Shown here: positions 33,111-41,084 of the stretch, piece by piece | Layout: every line of letters starts with the position of its first letter | Position numbering within the stretch: the stretch's first letter is position 1 | NCBI RefSeq assembly: GCF_000234095.1 | Contig: NZ_JH376799.1 | Location: 1 to 52,557, forward strand | DNA from: Centipeda infelix ATCC 43532 | Lineage (GTDB): Bacteria > Bacillota > Negativicutes > Selenomonadales > Selenomonadaceae | DNA: 52,557 bases | Direction of reading: 5' to 3' | Translations under genes and position numbers: made by a program | The notes under the pieces: generated by a model | What the model saw: only the letters and a program-made list of their open reading frames with translations | The model's database searches: none | What the model was told of the DNA's origin: nothing

Positions 33111-33157
33111 AGAAAAGGGTCTGCTGCAGAAGTGAAACACTTCTGCAGCAGACCCTT
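33111..33157 (-). terminator. Terminator of the cobaltochelatase gene
   Basis: A perfect 20-bp stem (33115-33134 with 33138-33157), three-base loop, and TTTTCTTTG tract on the minus strand. It starts about 30 bases after the stop. Confidence 0.92.
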
Positions 33158-33188
33158 CATTGAAATCCGTAGAAAGGAATCGCCGATC

Positions 33189-34220
33189 TTACTTCATGAT
33201 TTTGAGATGATCTGCGTCTGCATCCTTGTTCCCCTGCAGAGCATCCCACGCATCATTCGCGCGCTCTACAAATGCAGCCCGAATATTCTTGTTCTCGCCG
33301 AGACCGTGCAGATAGGTATTCACCTTAAAGCCCTTGCTCTCAAGAATACTCTTGTGCGAATCCGAATCTTTGCCCGCCATATCGTTGTGTGCATGATCGC
33401 CCGCAACCATCATAATCGGCATGAGCGTTACTGTCTTGACATTCGCATTGTTGAGCTTCGGAACGACATCCTCGAGACTCGGCCACCCCTCAACCGTGTA
33501 GACGTAGACATTCTTATATCCGAGCGCATCGAGCTTCGCCTGAATCACGGAATAGTAAGCATTGGAAACGTGCGGTGTGCCGTGTGCCATGAGGAGGAGA
33601 GCCTCATCCTTGCCAAGCTTCGGGAACTGGCTGGAGACGGCCTTGATGAACTCCGCAACGTCATCCGACTGCTCTTCCTGCCCCTGCCAGTACATAAGCG
33701 ATGTCCCGCAGGTCATCGTCTTGAACTGTTCTTTATACTCATTGAACACGGCCTTGACATAGGAGTACTCCATTCCCGGAATGACGTCCAGCGAGACCAG
33801 TGCAATGCGCGAGTAGCCGTCTGCCTTGAGTTGTGTCAGCGCCTCCTCGGGGGTCGGATACTTCTTTCCCTCATTCTTTTCGATACGGTCGATGATAATG
33901 TGGGAGGTGAATGCCGTCACAACCTTCACACCCGGATGGGCCGCCTGAATGTCACGCACGGTTGCCTCAATCGTCTTTTCACGCGTCTCCTTGAACGTCG
34001 TGCCGAAGCTCGCCACGACGATGGCATCCTTGTTCGTATAGTTCCGCATCTGCGGGTTCTCATACTTCAGCACACCGATCTCCGATGCCTCCAGGAGAGC
34101 CGGCGTTGCCGTCTTCACCTCGGGGTTCAGCTCATACGCCGCCTCTGCAGGGCTGTACGAAAGCCCCAGAACTGCTGAGCAGGCGAGGGACGCAACCAGC
34201 ATTTTCTTCCAATTCTTCAT
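33189..34220 (-). CDS. cbiK: Exported sirohydrochlorin cobaltochelatase (CbiK-like)
   Basis: This 343-residue protein begins with a clear signal peptide (KNWKK, a hydrophobic stretch to about residue 26, probable cleavage after AEA). The rest is a class II chelatase with metal-site residues in LMAHGTPH near 207, VEGWPS near 241 and VAGDHAHND near 271. Cytoplasmic CbiK inserts cobalt into sirohydrochlorin in anaerobic B12 synthesis. Periplasmic versions (CbiKP) are known in Desulfovibrio, where a role in metal or tetrapyrrole handling was proposed. A GGGAGG site precedes the ATG at 34220. It is controlled by a cobalamin riboswitch and transcribed alone. Confidence 0.92.
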   Translation of the reverse strand: MKNWKKMLVASLACSAVLGLSYSPAEAAYELNPEVKTATPALLEASEIGVLKYENPQMRNYTNKDAIVVASFGTTFKETREKTIEATVRDIQAAHPGVKVVTAFTSHIIIDRIEKNEGKKYPTPEEALTQLKADGYSRIALVSLDVIPGMEYSYVKAVFNEYKEQFKTMTCGTSLMYWQGQEEQSDDVAEFIKAVSSQFPKLGKDEALLLMAHGTPHVSNAYYSVIQAKLDALGYKNVYVYTVEGWPSLEDVVPKLNNANVKTVTLMPIMMVAGDHAHNDMAGKDSDSHKSILESKGFKVNTYLHGLGENKNIRAAFVERANDAWDALQGNKDADADHLKIMK

Positions 34221-34240
34221 CCGAATTCCTCCCATGAAAT

Positions 34241-34277
34241 ATAAAATAAAGGCTTTCCTGCCAGTACAAGAAAGCCT
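34241..34277 (-). terminator. Riboswitch expression-platform terminator
   Basis: On the minus strand AGGCTTTC (34270-34277) pairs with GAAAGCCT (34250-34257), followed by TTATTTTATATTT. It sits between the cobalamin aptamer and the start codon, as expected for ligand-induced termination. Confidence 0.75.
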
Positions 34278-34339
34278 CGCGAGCACATCGTCACGAATCC
34301 CCTTCCTGTCGCTCGCAGGTATGTGCCTCCGGCACACGG

Positions 34340-34530
34340 CGGATTGTCAAACAGGCAGTTCTCCTGGCTCGGTTCATCACTCCCCTGCGCCTTCCCAAGA
34401 GGACATTTCTCTCAGTGACACACTTGCAGGTTTGCTCCCCTCACAGTGGCGGGACCGCGCCGGCTCATCCGGCTTCTCTATTAAGCATACGCAATGCGCT
34501 GCACCCGTTTCCCATTGATTCAGTTATAGA
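34340..34530 (-). promoter_or_regulatory. Cobalamin riboswitch
   Basis: The reverse complement has the conserved pieces in order: GGGAAACGGGTGC (34501-34513), GCCGGCGCGGTCCCGCCACTG near 34445-34465, and the B12 box GCCAGGAGAACTGCC (34354-34368). It precedes the exported cobaltochelatase, so cobalamin should repress this gene. The boundaries are approximate. Confidence 0.93.
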
Positions 34531-34549
34531 AACATATATTACGGCTATT

Positions 34550-34578
34550 AGAATACACCATTATCCGAAAAATGTCAA
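34550..34578 (-). promoter_or_regulatory. Promoter of riboswitch-cbiK transcript
   Basis: On the minus strand perfect TTGACA (34573-34578), 17-base spacer, TATTCT (34550-34555), about 30 bases upstream of the aptamer. Confidence 0.8.
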
Positions 34579-34627
34579 TCATTTTACGTCTTATTTCAAT
34601 ATATCCCGTCCGGTGTATGCTTTTCAT

Positions 34628-34651
34628 CAAAAAGGGGAGCTGTCGCTCCCC
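34628..34651 (-). terminator. Terminator of sigH
   Basis: GGGGAGC (34634-34640) pairs with GCTCCCC (34645-34651), with TTTTTGATG on the minus strand just after the sigH stop. Confidence 0.88.
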
Positions 34652-34653
34652 GC

Positions 34654-35457
34654 CTATTCCTCCGACGTACGCACGCCGCGATTGATCGTGGTGAGTCCGC
34701 GGTAGACCGTACCGATGTCGAGATCGTCGCCGCGCGACTCCATGTATTTTTCAAGTTTACGCTTCACACGCTGAAGCGCGTTGTCAATGGACTTCACCTG
34801 GCGGTGCAGATCGACGGCGATCTCCTGATAGGACTTGCCGTCGAGGTAGCTCATGAGCACGCGCCACTCGAGATCACTCAGGATCTCCTCCATCTTTTGC
34901 TCGATGTCGATGAATTCCTCATGACTGATGACCAGCTCCTCTGGGTCGCTGATGCGTGCGCCCGAGAGCACATCGAGCAACGTACGGTCGGAATCCTCGT
35001 CATAGATGGGCTTGTTGAGCGAGACGTATGAGTTCAGCGGGATGTGCTTCTGCCGCGTTGCCGTCTTGATCGCCGTGATGATCTGGCGCGTCACGCAGAG
35101 CTCAGCGAACGCACGGAACGACGAGAGCTTATCCTCACGATAGTCACGGATTGCCTTAAAAAATCCGATCATCCCCTCCTGCACGATGTCCTCGCGGTCC
35201 GCACCGATGAGAAAGTAGGAGCGCGCTTTGGAGCGCACGAAGTTACGGTATTTGTTGATGAGATAGTCCAGTGCCTCGTCCCCGTCACAGGAGCGGATGT
35301 GTGCGAGCAGTTCCTCATCGGTGCAGCCATCGTAGATGCTGCTCTCCGCTGCGGTCTCCTCCGCTTCCTCTGCCTCGAGTTCGGCTGCTTCGAGTTCATC
35401 CGATACTGCCTGCTCTTCATCCAACATAGACTTTTGCTTCTCGCCGTAAAAAATCAT
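34654..35457 (-). CDS. sigH: RNA polymerase sigma-70 family factor, SigH-like
   Basis: This 267-residue protein matches SigH (sigma-30): region 2 with DYLINKYRNFVRSKARSYF near 63-81 and GADREDIVQEGMIGFFKAI near 84-102, and a region 4 helix-turn-helix near 208-235. It has two additions relative to the 218-residue B. subtilis protein: an acidic N-terminal extension (about 20-40, mostly Glu and Ala) and a C-terminal tail of about 25 residues. In spore formers SigH drives early sporulation and competence; its role in a non-spore-forming Selenomonas-type cell is uncertain. The ATG has TAGGAGC upstream. Confidence 0.88.
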   Translation of the reverse strand: MIFYGEKQKSMLDEEQAVSDELEAAELEAEEAEETAAESSIYDGCTDEELLAHIRSCDGDEALDYLINKYRNFVRSKARSYFLIGADREDIVQEGMIGFFKAIRDYREDKLSSFRAFAELCVTRQIITAIKTATRQKHIPLNSYVSLNKPIYDEDSDRTLLDVLSGARISDPEELVISHEEFIDIEQKMEEILSDLEWRVLMSYLDGKSYQEIAVDLHRQVKSIDNALQRVKRKLEKYMESRGDDLDIGTVYRGLTTINRGVRTSEE

Positions 35458-35493
35458 ACGATTGCTCCTACAAACGTCCTATCGTTCTTTAAT

Positions 35494-35523
35494 ATTATAC
35501 CCCTATTCCAAAAGCTGCGTCAA
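35494..35523 (-). promoter_or_regulatory. sigH promoter
   Basis: On the minus strand TTGACG (35518-35523), 18-base spacer, TATAAT (35494-35499), about 37 bases before the start. The -35 box abuts the palindromic element that begins at 35524. Confidence 0.75.
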
Positions 35524-35687
35524 GGGAATCGCTGATAAAATGAAGTCCGTCAGATTGGCGTAGATTTTTTCGTCCGAACAAGGAGGTAAACCGGACGCAT
35601 AGCAAGGGCTATGTGGAGGATTTACCGACATAGTGCGGGCAAAAAAGATGCGTCAAGATGGCGGTGCTGAATGCATCAGTGCTTCCC
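35524..35687. repeat. MITE-like element with long terminal inverted repeats upstream of sigH
   Basis: This 164-base element starts GGGAATCGCTGAT (35524-35536) and ends ATCAGTGCTTCCC (35675-35687). Imperfect complementarity continues for about 50 bases from each end (GGCGTAGATTTTTT against the complement of AAAAAAGATGCGTC), then GGTAAA/TTTACC and a central GCATAGC-AAG-GGCTATG hairpin. There is no gene inside. The layout suggests a non-autonomous mobile element or a structured-RNA repeat. It lies between the pyrR terminator and the sigH -35 box. Confidence 0.7.
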
Positions 35688-35693
35688 ACGATA

Positions 35694-35726
35694 CAAAAAG
35701 AGAGTGCAGCAAAGAACCGCACTCTC
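35694..35726 (-). terminator. Terminator of the division cluster after pyrR
   Basis: GAGAGTGC (35700-35707) pairs with GCACTCTC (35719-35726), loop of 11, TTTTTG tract on the minus strand. Confidence 0.85.
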
Positions 35727-35739
35727 CGACACAACAAGT

Positions 35740-36288
35740 TCAACGGCGTTCCCGAATGACGACCTTTTCCTCCGCATCAACATCTCTGAGCAGTACGGAT
35801 ACATCCTCGTGTGCGGCGGTTGGAACATTCTTTCCGACGTAGTCCGCACGGATGGGCAGCTCCCTATGTCCACGGTCAATGAGGACGGCGAGCTGGATCA
35901 TACGCGGGCGACCGATATCGAGGAGTGCGTTCATCGCCGCACGGATCGTGCGCCCCGTATAGAGCACATCGTCGACGAGCACGATGGTCTTTCCCGTAAT
36001 GTCCAAGGGCATCTCCGTCGGGTGTACAATCGGCTGATAAGAGAGCTCGTTGAGATCGTCACGGTAGAGCGTGATGTCGAGCACCCCGCGCGGCAAATCA
36101 CGCTGCTCAATGCGTGCGATCTCCGCGGCGATCCGCGCGGCAATCGGCACACCGCGCGTGCGAATACCGACGAGCACCAGATTCTCCGTCCCCTTATTCT
36201 TCTCGACGATCTCATGTGCAATCCGCATCAGTGCGCGCCGAATTCCATCCGCATCCATGAGAACGGCCTTTTCTCGAAACTCCGTCAT
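35740..36288 (-). CDS. pyrR: Bifunctional PyrR: pyr regulator / uracil phosphoribosyltransferase
   Basis: This 182-residue protein has the PyrR fold, with the PRPP-binding [17 protein letters not shown] near 98-114 and the [10 protein letters not shown] block near 42-51. In Firmicutes it binds pyr mRNA leaders and has weak uracil phosphoribosyltransferase activity. No pyr biosynthetic gene or binding-site leader is in the window, so targets must lie elsewhere. An AAGGAGA site precedes the ATG. It lies 12 bases after rluD, the same order as in the Bacillus lspA-ylyB-pyrR region. Confidence 0.94.
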   Translation of the reverse strand: MTEFREKAVLMDADGIRRALMRIAHEIVEKNKGTENLVLVGIRTRGVPIAARIAAEIARIEQRDLPRGVLDITLYRDDLNELSYQPIVHPTEMPLDITGKTIVLVDDVLYTGRTIRAAMNALLDIGRPRMIQLAVLIDRGHRELPIRADYVGKNVPTAAHEDVSVLLRDVDAEEKVVIRERR

Positions 36289-36300
36289 GCTGTCATCTCC

Positions 36301-37212
36301 TTATCTGTCCCCACGCAGGGTGTGCAGAATTTCCTCCATATCCTGTGGAAGCGGAGCGGTAAACGCCATTTCTTTCCCTGTGCGCGGATGCGTAAGGCTG
36401 AGCGACAACGAGTGCAGAGCCTGTCCCACAATCGCAAAGGGGTTCTTCTTCATCGTATACTTCGGGTCACCGACAAGCGGATGCCCGATGCTCATCATAT
36501 GAACGCGGATCTGATGCGTGCGCCCCGTCTCGAGACGGCAGGAAACATAGGTATAGTCGCCGAATCGCTCCAACACTTCAAAATGTGTGGTCGCGGGCTT
36601 GCCATTCTCCCGTACAATCGCCATTTTTTTGCGGTCGGTCGGATGCCGTCCGATATCCCCCGTAATGACACCTGCTCGCGGGACGATGTTGCCGTGCACG
36701 ATGGCGCGGTACTCCCGCCGCGCGTCCTTGTCCCGAATCTGGCGTGCGAGATAGTGATGCGCCATATCGTTTTTCGCCGCGACCATCACCCCCGAGGTGT
36801 CCTTGTCGAGGCGGTGCACAATACCGGGGCGCAGTGCACCGTTGATGCCCGAAAGATCATGGCAGTGCCACAGCAGCGCATTGACCAGCGTCCCCGTATA
36901 GATACCGGCGGCAGGATGTACGACCATACCGCGCGCTTTATTGACAACAATGATGTCTGCATCCTCATAGAGAATGTCGAGCGGAATATCTTCCGCGCAG
37001 ATCTCAATTTCTTCGGCGGGCGGCATTGTGCAGACGATCTCCTCTCCGCCGCGCAGCTTGTAATTCGCCTTGCGTGCCGTGTCGTCCACCGTAACCTGTC
37101 CGTCTGCAATGAGACGCTGTGCATAGCTGCGCGAGAGATCCGGAAGCCGGCGCACGAGAAAGAGATCCAAGCGCTCGCCCGCACGGTCGGCGGTGAATAC
37201 TGTACGCATCAT
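36301..37212 (-). CDS. rluD: Large-subunit pseudouridine synthase, RluD family
   Basis: This 303-residue enzyme has an N-terminal S4 RNA-binding domain (about 1-75) and the catalytic RluA-family domain with HRLDKDTSGVMV near 135-146, whose aspartate is catalytic. It modifies uridines in 23S rRNA; the exact positions are inferred from family. It corresponds to B. subtilis ylyB. The ATG at 37212 overlaps the lspA stop by 4 bases, with GAAGGGA upstream; a second ATG follows directly. Confidence 0.93.
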   Translation of the reverse strand: MMRTVFTADRAGERLDLFLVRRLPDLSRSYAQRLIADGQVTVDDTARKANYKLRGGEEIVCTMPPAEEIEICAEDIPLDILYEDADIIVVNKARGMVVHPAAGIYTGTLVNALLWHCHDLSGINGALRPGIVHRLDKDTSGVMVAAKNDMAHHYLARQIRDKDARREYRAIVHGNIVPRAGVITGDIGRHPTDRKKMAIVRENGKPATTHFEVLERFGDYTYVSCRLETGRTHQIRVHMMSIGHPLVGDPKYTMKKNPFAIVGQALHSLSLSLTHPRTGKEMAFTAPLPQDMEEILHTLRGDR

Positions 37213-37664
37213 CGGATTTCCCTTCTCTGTACGAAGAGTGCCCAGAGGACGGCCCCCGTCCCAAGAACAATGGCGATGTCCGCAATGTTGAACACGGGCC
37301 ATATGCGGAAGTCAAAGAAATCCACAACGTGTCCGAGGCGGATGCGGTCGAGCAGATTGCTCACCGCACCTGCCGCGAGGGCGACGCTGCCGTAGTGGAT
37401 GAGCACACCGCTGCGCCGCAGCCGCTCATAGAACACGAGAAACGCAATGGAAAACACGATTGCCGTCACCAGAAAGAGCCACTGTTGATCCCGGAAAATC
37501 CCAAATGCCGCACCCGGATTGAGGACAAAGGTGATATGAAAAAATGGGGCTGCAACGGGAATCGTCTCCCCCGGCAGCATGGTCAGCTCCACATAGAATT
37601 TTACCAGCTGGTCAATCAGTAAGATCCCCAAAAAAGAATATGCGGCTTTTATGCGTCCGCTCAT
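37209..37664 (-). CDS. lspA: Lipoprotein signal peptidase (signal peptidase II)
   Basis: This 151-residue, four-helix membrane protease cleaves prolipoprotein signal peptides. The catalytic aspartates are in NLLDRIRLGHVVDF near 107-120 and FNIADIAI near 128-135; LNPGAAFG near 49-56 is also conserved. The ATG at 37664 is preferred; a TTG 9 bases upstream (37673) overlaps the divIVA stop. In Bacillus ileS lies between divIVA and lspA; here it has moved to 48.2-51.3 kb. Confidence 0.95.
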   Translation of the reverse strand: MSGRIKAAYSFLGILLIDQLVKFYVELTMLPGETIPVAAPFFHITFVLNPGAAFGIFRDQQWLFLVTAIVFSIAFLVFYERLRRSGVLIHYGSVALAAGAVSNLLDRIRLGHVVDFFDFRIWPVFNIADIAIVLGTGAVLWALFVQRREIR

Positions 37665-37669
37665 CGCCC

Positions 37670-38206
37670 TCAAACGCCCTCCTGTTCTGCCGTATCCTTT
37701 GCGTTCTGCTCTGCGACCATATCAGGCATCGTGGCAATCGCATCATTGATGAGTGCGAGTTCTTCCTGCACATTGCCCTTCATACGGCGCAAAAATTGAT
37801 GTTTCTCGCGCACAAGTCGCTCATACTCCGCGACAACAGCACGCACCTTGTCCGCCGCATCATCCAGCTGTGCCTTCGCCTGCAGAGCCCCCTCACGGCG
37901 CAGATTCTGTGCCTCCTTCGCCGCCGTCTCAATCATGAGATCAGCACTGCGCTTCGCCTGCGTCGTCACGTCCTCAGCAGTCTTCTGTGCAAGGGCAATG
38001 CTCTCACGCATACTCTGCTCCATACGGCGAAAATCCTCGATCGTCTTCCGCTCATGCGAAAGTTCCGCACGCAGACGTTCGTTTTCATCAAGCACTGCCG
38101 TATAATCCTGCATAACCTCGTTCAGGAAGTCATTGACCTGCGCCTCATCAAACCCGCGAAAGCTCCTGCCAAATTCCTTCGCGTGTATATCCATCGGTGT
38201 CAGCAT
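37670..38206 (-). CDS. divIVA: DivIVA-family cell division/polarity protein
   Basis: This 178-residue protein starts with the membrane-curvature-sensing DivIVA motif (LTPMDIHAKEFGRSFRGFD, residues 2-20) and continues as coiled coil to about residue 165, ending in an acidic tail. DivIVA proteins mark poles and septa and recruit division partners. The ATG at 38206 follows GGGAGCGG. It lies in the ylmH-divIVA-lspA order typical of Firmicutes, 17 bases after ylmH. Confidence 0.92.
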   Translation of the reverse strand: MLTPMDIHAKEFGRSFRGFDEAQVNDFLNEVMQDYTAVLDENERLRAELSHERKTIEDFRRMEQSMRESIALAQKTAEDVTTQAKRSADLMIETAAKEAQNLRREGALQAKAQLDDAADKVRAVVAEYERLVREKHQFLRRMKGNVQEELALINDAIATMPDMVAEQNAKDTAEQEGV

Positions 38207-38223
38207 TCCGCTCCCGCCTTTCT

Positions 38224-39018
38224 TCAAAAGAATCGGTTCAGTACAACGACCGTACGCCCCTTTTTCGTCTGCCCGCGCACCTCTGTCACCTCGACGCGTC
38301 CGCGCCCGCGCATGGAGAGCACATCGCCCTCCTTGATCGTCTTCGACGCACTCGCCGCACTCTGCCAGTTGAGCTTCACCTTGTCCGCCGCAATGTCGTC
38401 CGCTGCACGGCTGCGCGAGATGCCGAAGCCCGCCGCAACAATGGAGTCGAGGCGGAGCGATGCGACCGTCGCACGGATCTCCTTTGTCCGCTCCTCACGC
38501 GGTGGAATTGCCGCGAGATCGGAAAGTGCCGTCTTGACCCCGACCGCACCGATCATTGTCAAATTGCTTACGATAAAATCTGCAATCTTCGCATCGCAGA
38601 TGATCCTTGCCGTGTCGGACGCAGGGAGGATGTCCCCGACGAGTTCACGCTCAATGCCGAGCCCCATGACGGCACCGAGCACGTCGCGGTGCGTGAGACG
38701 TGCGAACTGCCCGTTCCACGCCGCCTCTACACAGGCGATTGCAAAGCCGTCCGGCGTCCCCGCAAAGTCGCGGTGGCACAGCATGGCGCGCTGTCGCTCC
38801 GCGCCCGCGTAGCCGCCGTCAAAATCGAGCTGAATGCCCTCATAGCTCGCGCAGATCGTCTCCGCAATCTCCTGCCCGTAGGGGTCGAGAAAGGGACTGA
38901 TGCGGAATTTTGCCGTCTTCATAACGGCTTCCGCGAGATCGAGGAGACGAATCGCCGTCTCCTCGCCCTCACCGCCACGATAAAAGCGGAGAAGCCGCTC
39001 CTTCTGTTCCGCTGCCAT
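38224..39018 (-). CDS. ylmH: YlmH-like RNA-binding protein with S4 domain
   Basis: This 264-residue protein has an N-terminal region (about 1-180) typical of YlmH and a C-terminal S4 domain near 180-245 (RSRAADDIAADKVKLNW block). YlmH proteins bind stalled large ribosomal subunits in ribosome-associated quality control and affect division. The ATG at 39018 has GGGGAGAGGG upstream and overlaps the proC stop by one base. Placement beside sepF and divIVA is conserved in Firmicutes. Confidence 0.92.
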   Translation of the reverse strand: MAAEQKERLLRFYRGGEGEETAIRLLDLAEAVMKTAKFRISPFLDPYGQEIAETICASYEGIQLDFDGGYAGAERQRAMLCHRDFAGTPDGFAIACVEAAWNGQFARLTHRDVLGAVMGLGIERELVGDILPASDTARIICDAKIADFIVSNLTMIGAVGVKTALSDLAAIPPREERTKEIRATVASLRLDSIVAAGFGISRSRAADDIAADKVKLNWQSAASASKTIKEGDVLSMRGRGRVEVTEVRGQTKKGRTVVVLNRFF

Positions 39019-39830
39019 TACCCTCTCCCCAATTCTTTTGAACGCTCTGCCGCCGCAAGGACGGCTTCGATGAGTGACGATCGTACGCCCGCGCGCTCAA
39101 GCACGCGCAGCCCCGCCGCCGTCGTTCCGGCGGGACTCGTCACCGCTGCCCTCAGATCGGCGGGCGAATGCGCCGACGCAAGTGCCATCTGCGCTGCGCC
39201 CAGTATGGTCTGTGCCGCGAGCAGCGATGCCGTCTCGCGTTTCAGCCCTGCCGCCACACCGCCCTCAATCAGTGCCTCGATCATGAGGAACGCATAGGCG
39301 GGACCACTGCCCGAGAGCCCTGTCACCGCATCAAGATCGCTCTCATGCACGCGCACAGTACGACCGGATGCGCCGAGCAGCAGTTCCACAATAGCGGATA
39401 CGTCGTCATCTGCATAGGTACCACACGCATAAGCGGACATCCCCGCACCGACAGCGAGCGGCGTATTCGGCATCGCGCGCACGACAGGATGATTGGGATA
39501 TCCCTCCTCAAGCGCGGCGATGGGCAGCCCTGCAACGATGGAGAGCACAGCTGCATCCGCACGGAGCAGCTCTCTTGTCTCACGTATCGCCGCTGCAGCT
39601 GCCGCCGGCTTTACCGCGAGGATGAGCACAGAAATACGGGGCAGAAAGGATTCTGCCCCGACCTGCGCATGTACGCCATATTTCCGCGTGAGTTTGTCAC
39701 AACGCATCGCCTTGTGGTCGGATACGCTGATATGGGAGGCCGGAATCGTTCCGCACTCCACAAGGCCTGCAATCAGTGCCTCAGCCATCGCACCACCGCC
39801 GATGATGCCAACCTTAATATCATCACGCAT
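39018..39830 (-). CDS. proC: Pyrroline-5-carboxylate reductase
   Basis: This 270-residue enzyme performs the last step of proline synthesis. The Rossmann motif IGGGAMAEAL lies near 9-18 and the family signature GLSGSGPAYAFLMIEAL near 170-186. It occupies the slot between sepF and ylmH where ylmG (YggT) is found in Bacillus. The ATG follows AGGTAAAG, with sepF ending 5 bases upstream. Confidence 0.95.
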   Translation of the reverse strand: MRDDIKVGIIGGGAMAEALIAGLVECGTIPASHISVSDHKAMRCDKLTRKYGVHAQVGAESFLPRISVLILAVKPAAAAAAIRETRELLRADAAVLSIVAGLPIAALEEGYPNHPVVRAMPNTPLAVGAGMSAYACGTYADDDVSAIVELLLGASGRTVRVHESDLDAVTGLSGSGPAYAFLMIEALIEGGVAAGLKRETASLLAAQTILGAAQMALASAHSPADLRAAVTSPAGTTAAGLRVLERAGVRSSLIEAVLAAAERSKELGRG

Positions 39831-39835
39831 GGGCT

Positions 39836-40357
39836 TTACCTGTTCAGAAAGGACATATCATCCCCGAGACGGTGTTCCTCCTCGGAGTAACTGACATTGA
39901 CGTTGTTCGGCGCACAGAGGAACACATTGTTGCTGATCTTCTTGATGTCGCCGCTCAGTGCATATGTTGTCCCACTGATGAAGTCAATGATACGGCTTGC
40001 TACGCTCTTCTCCGTCTTTTCAAAGTTGAGCACGACGGGCTTTTTTTTCTGAAGATTCACCGCTACCTGCTGTGCGTCATCAAAGCTCTGCGGCTCGATG
40101 ACAACAACATTCATGCGATATGCCGCGATGACATTGTCAATCGTTGCTCCCGTGCCGCCCGATGCATTTGGAAACTCAGGAAAAGAAGCGACATTCGATC
40201 CCGTCTCCGCACGGCGTCCTGCGCGTGAACCAATATTCGTCACAGGGGCAGTTTGCTTGTCCCGTACTTTCTCCTCTTCCAGCCCCTCATTCTCCTCCAC
40301 GTCATCCTCCGGCGTAATGCCAATGAACTTCGTTGATATCTTCTTAAAAATACTCAC
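39836..40357 (-). CDS. sepF: SepF cell-division protein
   Basis: This 173-residue protein has an N-terminal amphipathic membrane anchor (SIFKKISTKFIG), an acidic and variable linker to about 75, and the SepF domain with DDAQQVAVNLQKKKPVVLNF near 88-107 and RIIDFISGTTYALSGDIKKI near 117-136. SepF forms arcs that tether FtsZ to the membrane. The start is GTG at 40357 with GAGGCAG upstream. Position after ylmE is conserved (ylmF in Bacillus). Confidence 0.95.
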   Translation of the reverse strand: MSIFKKISTKFIGITPEDDVEENEGLEEEKVRDKQTAPVTNIGSRAGRRAETGSNVASFPEFPNASGGTGATIDNVIAAYRMNVVVIEPQSFDDAQQVAVNLQKKKPVVLNFEKTEKSVASRIIDFISGTTYALSGDIKKISNNVFLCAPNNVNVSYSEEEHRLGDDMSFLNR

Positions 40358-40364
40358 TGCTGCC

Positions 40365-41084
40365 TCACACTCCTAGGGCATATTGACGTGCGCCAAAAAT
40401 CGCCGTGCCGATGCGTACGAGATTCGCGCCTTCCTCCACTGCAATCTCATAGTCATGGGTCATTCCCATCGAAAGATAGCGGATATCAGCAGTACGCGGC
40501 TCGTCCGCCTTTACCTGCTGAAAGATGTCATACATGGTGCGAAAGAGCGGTCTGCACTCCTCCACATCCTCATAATTCGGCGCAATACACATAAAACCCT
40601 GCAAACGAATTGCACGCAGGTCGTCAATCCCTGCGAGAATATCGTCCAGTTCCGCGCGGTCGATGCCGGATTTGCTTTCCTCGCGCGCCAGATTGATCTG
40701 AACGAGGATGTTCTGCACCTTGCCGAACTTCGCCGCCGCCTTGTCAATCTCGCGTGCCAGGTACAGGGAGTCAACTGAGTGAATCAAATCAAACTGCCGC
40801 ACGGCGTGTTTCACCTTGTTCGTCTGCAGATGCCCGATCAGATGCCATTTCACCTCGCGCTCCAAGGACTCCGCCTTTCCCAGAGCCTCCTGCACACGGT
40901 TCTCTCCGATGTTCATGATCCCTGCATCAATGGCTTCCCTCATCGCCTCGACAGGGTGGTTCTTCGTCACGGCAATCAGCTCCACTGGCGCGTCTTTGCA
41001 CACATGGACACGCCGTTCACGCGCCGCCATAATCCGTGCATGCACCTCACGAATGTGCTCCGCGATCATCATATCGTCACTCAT
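40365..41084 (-). CDS. ylmE: YggS/PLPBP family pyridoxal-phosphate homeostasis protein
   Basis: This 239-residue protein is a single alanine-racemase-like barrel that binds PLP through the lysine in LIAVTKNHP near 32-40. IGENRVQEAL near 57-66 and the final GTAIFGAR near 229-236 are family marks. It buffers PLP and affects amino-acid pools. Its ATG overlaps the stop of the purine nucleosidase-type gene by 4 bases. It corresponds to B. subtilis ylmE. Confidence 0.95.
   Translation of the reverse strand: MSDDMMIAEHIREVHARIMAARERRVHVCKDAPVELIAVTKNHPVEAMREAIDAGIMNIGENRVQEALGKAESLEREVKWHLIGHLQTNKVKHAVRQFDLIHSVDSLYLAREIDKAAAKFGKVQNILVQINLAREESKSGIDRAELDDILAGIDDLRAIRLQGFMCIAPNYEDVEECRPLFRTMYDIFQQVKADEPRTADIRYLSMGMTHDYEIAVEEGANLVRIGTAIFGARQYALGV

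Noticed and set aside
34250-34530. CRISPR-like or other repeat array in the cobaltochelatase leader
   Set aside because: The sequence is explained by a cobalamin aptamer and terminator; there are no regularly spaced repeats anywhere in the window.
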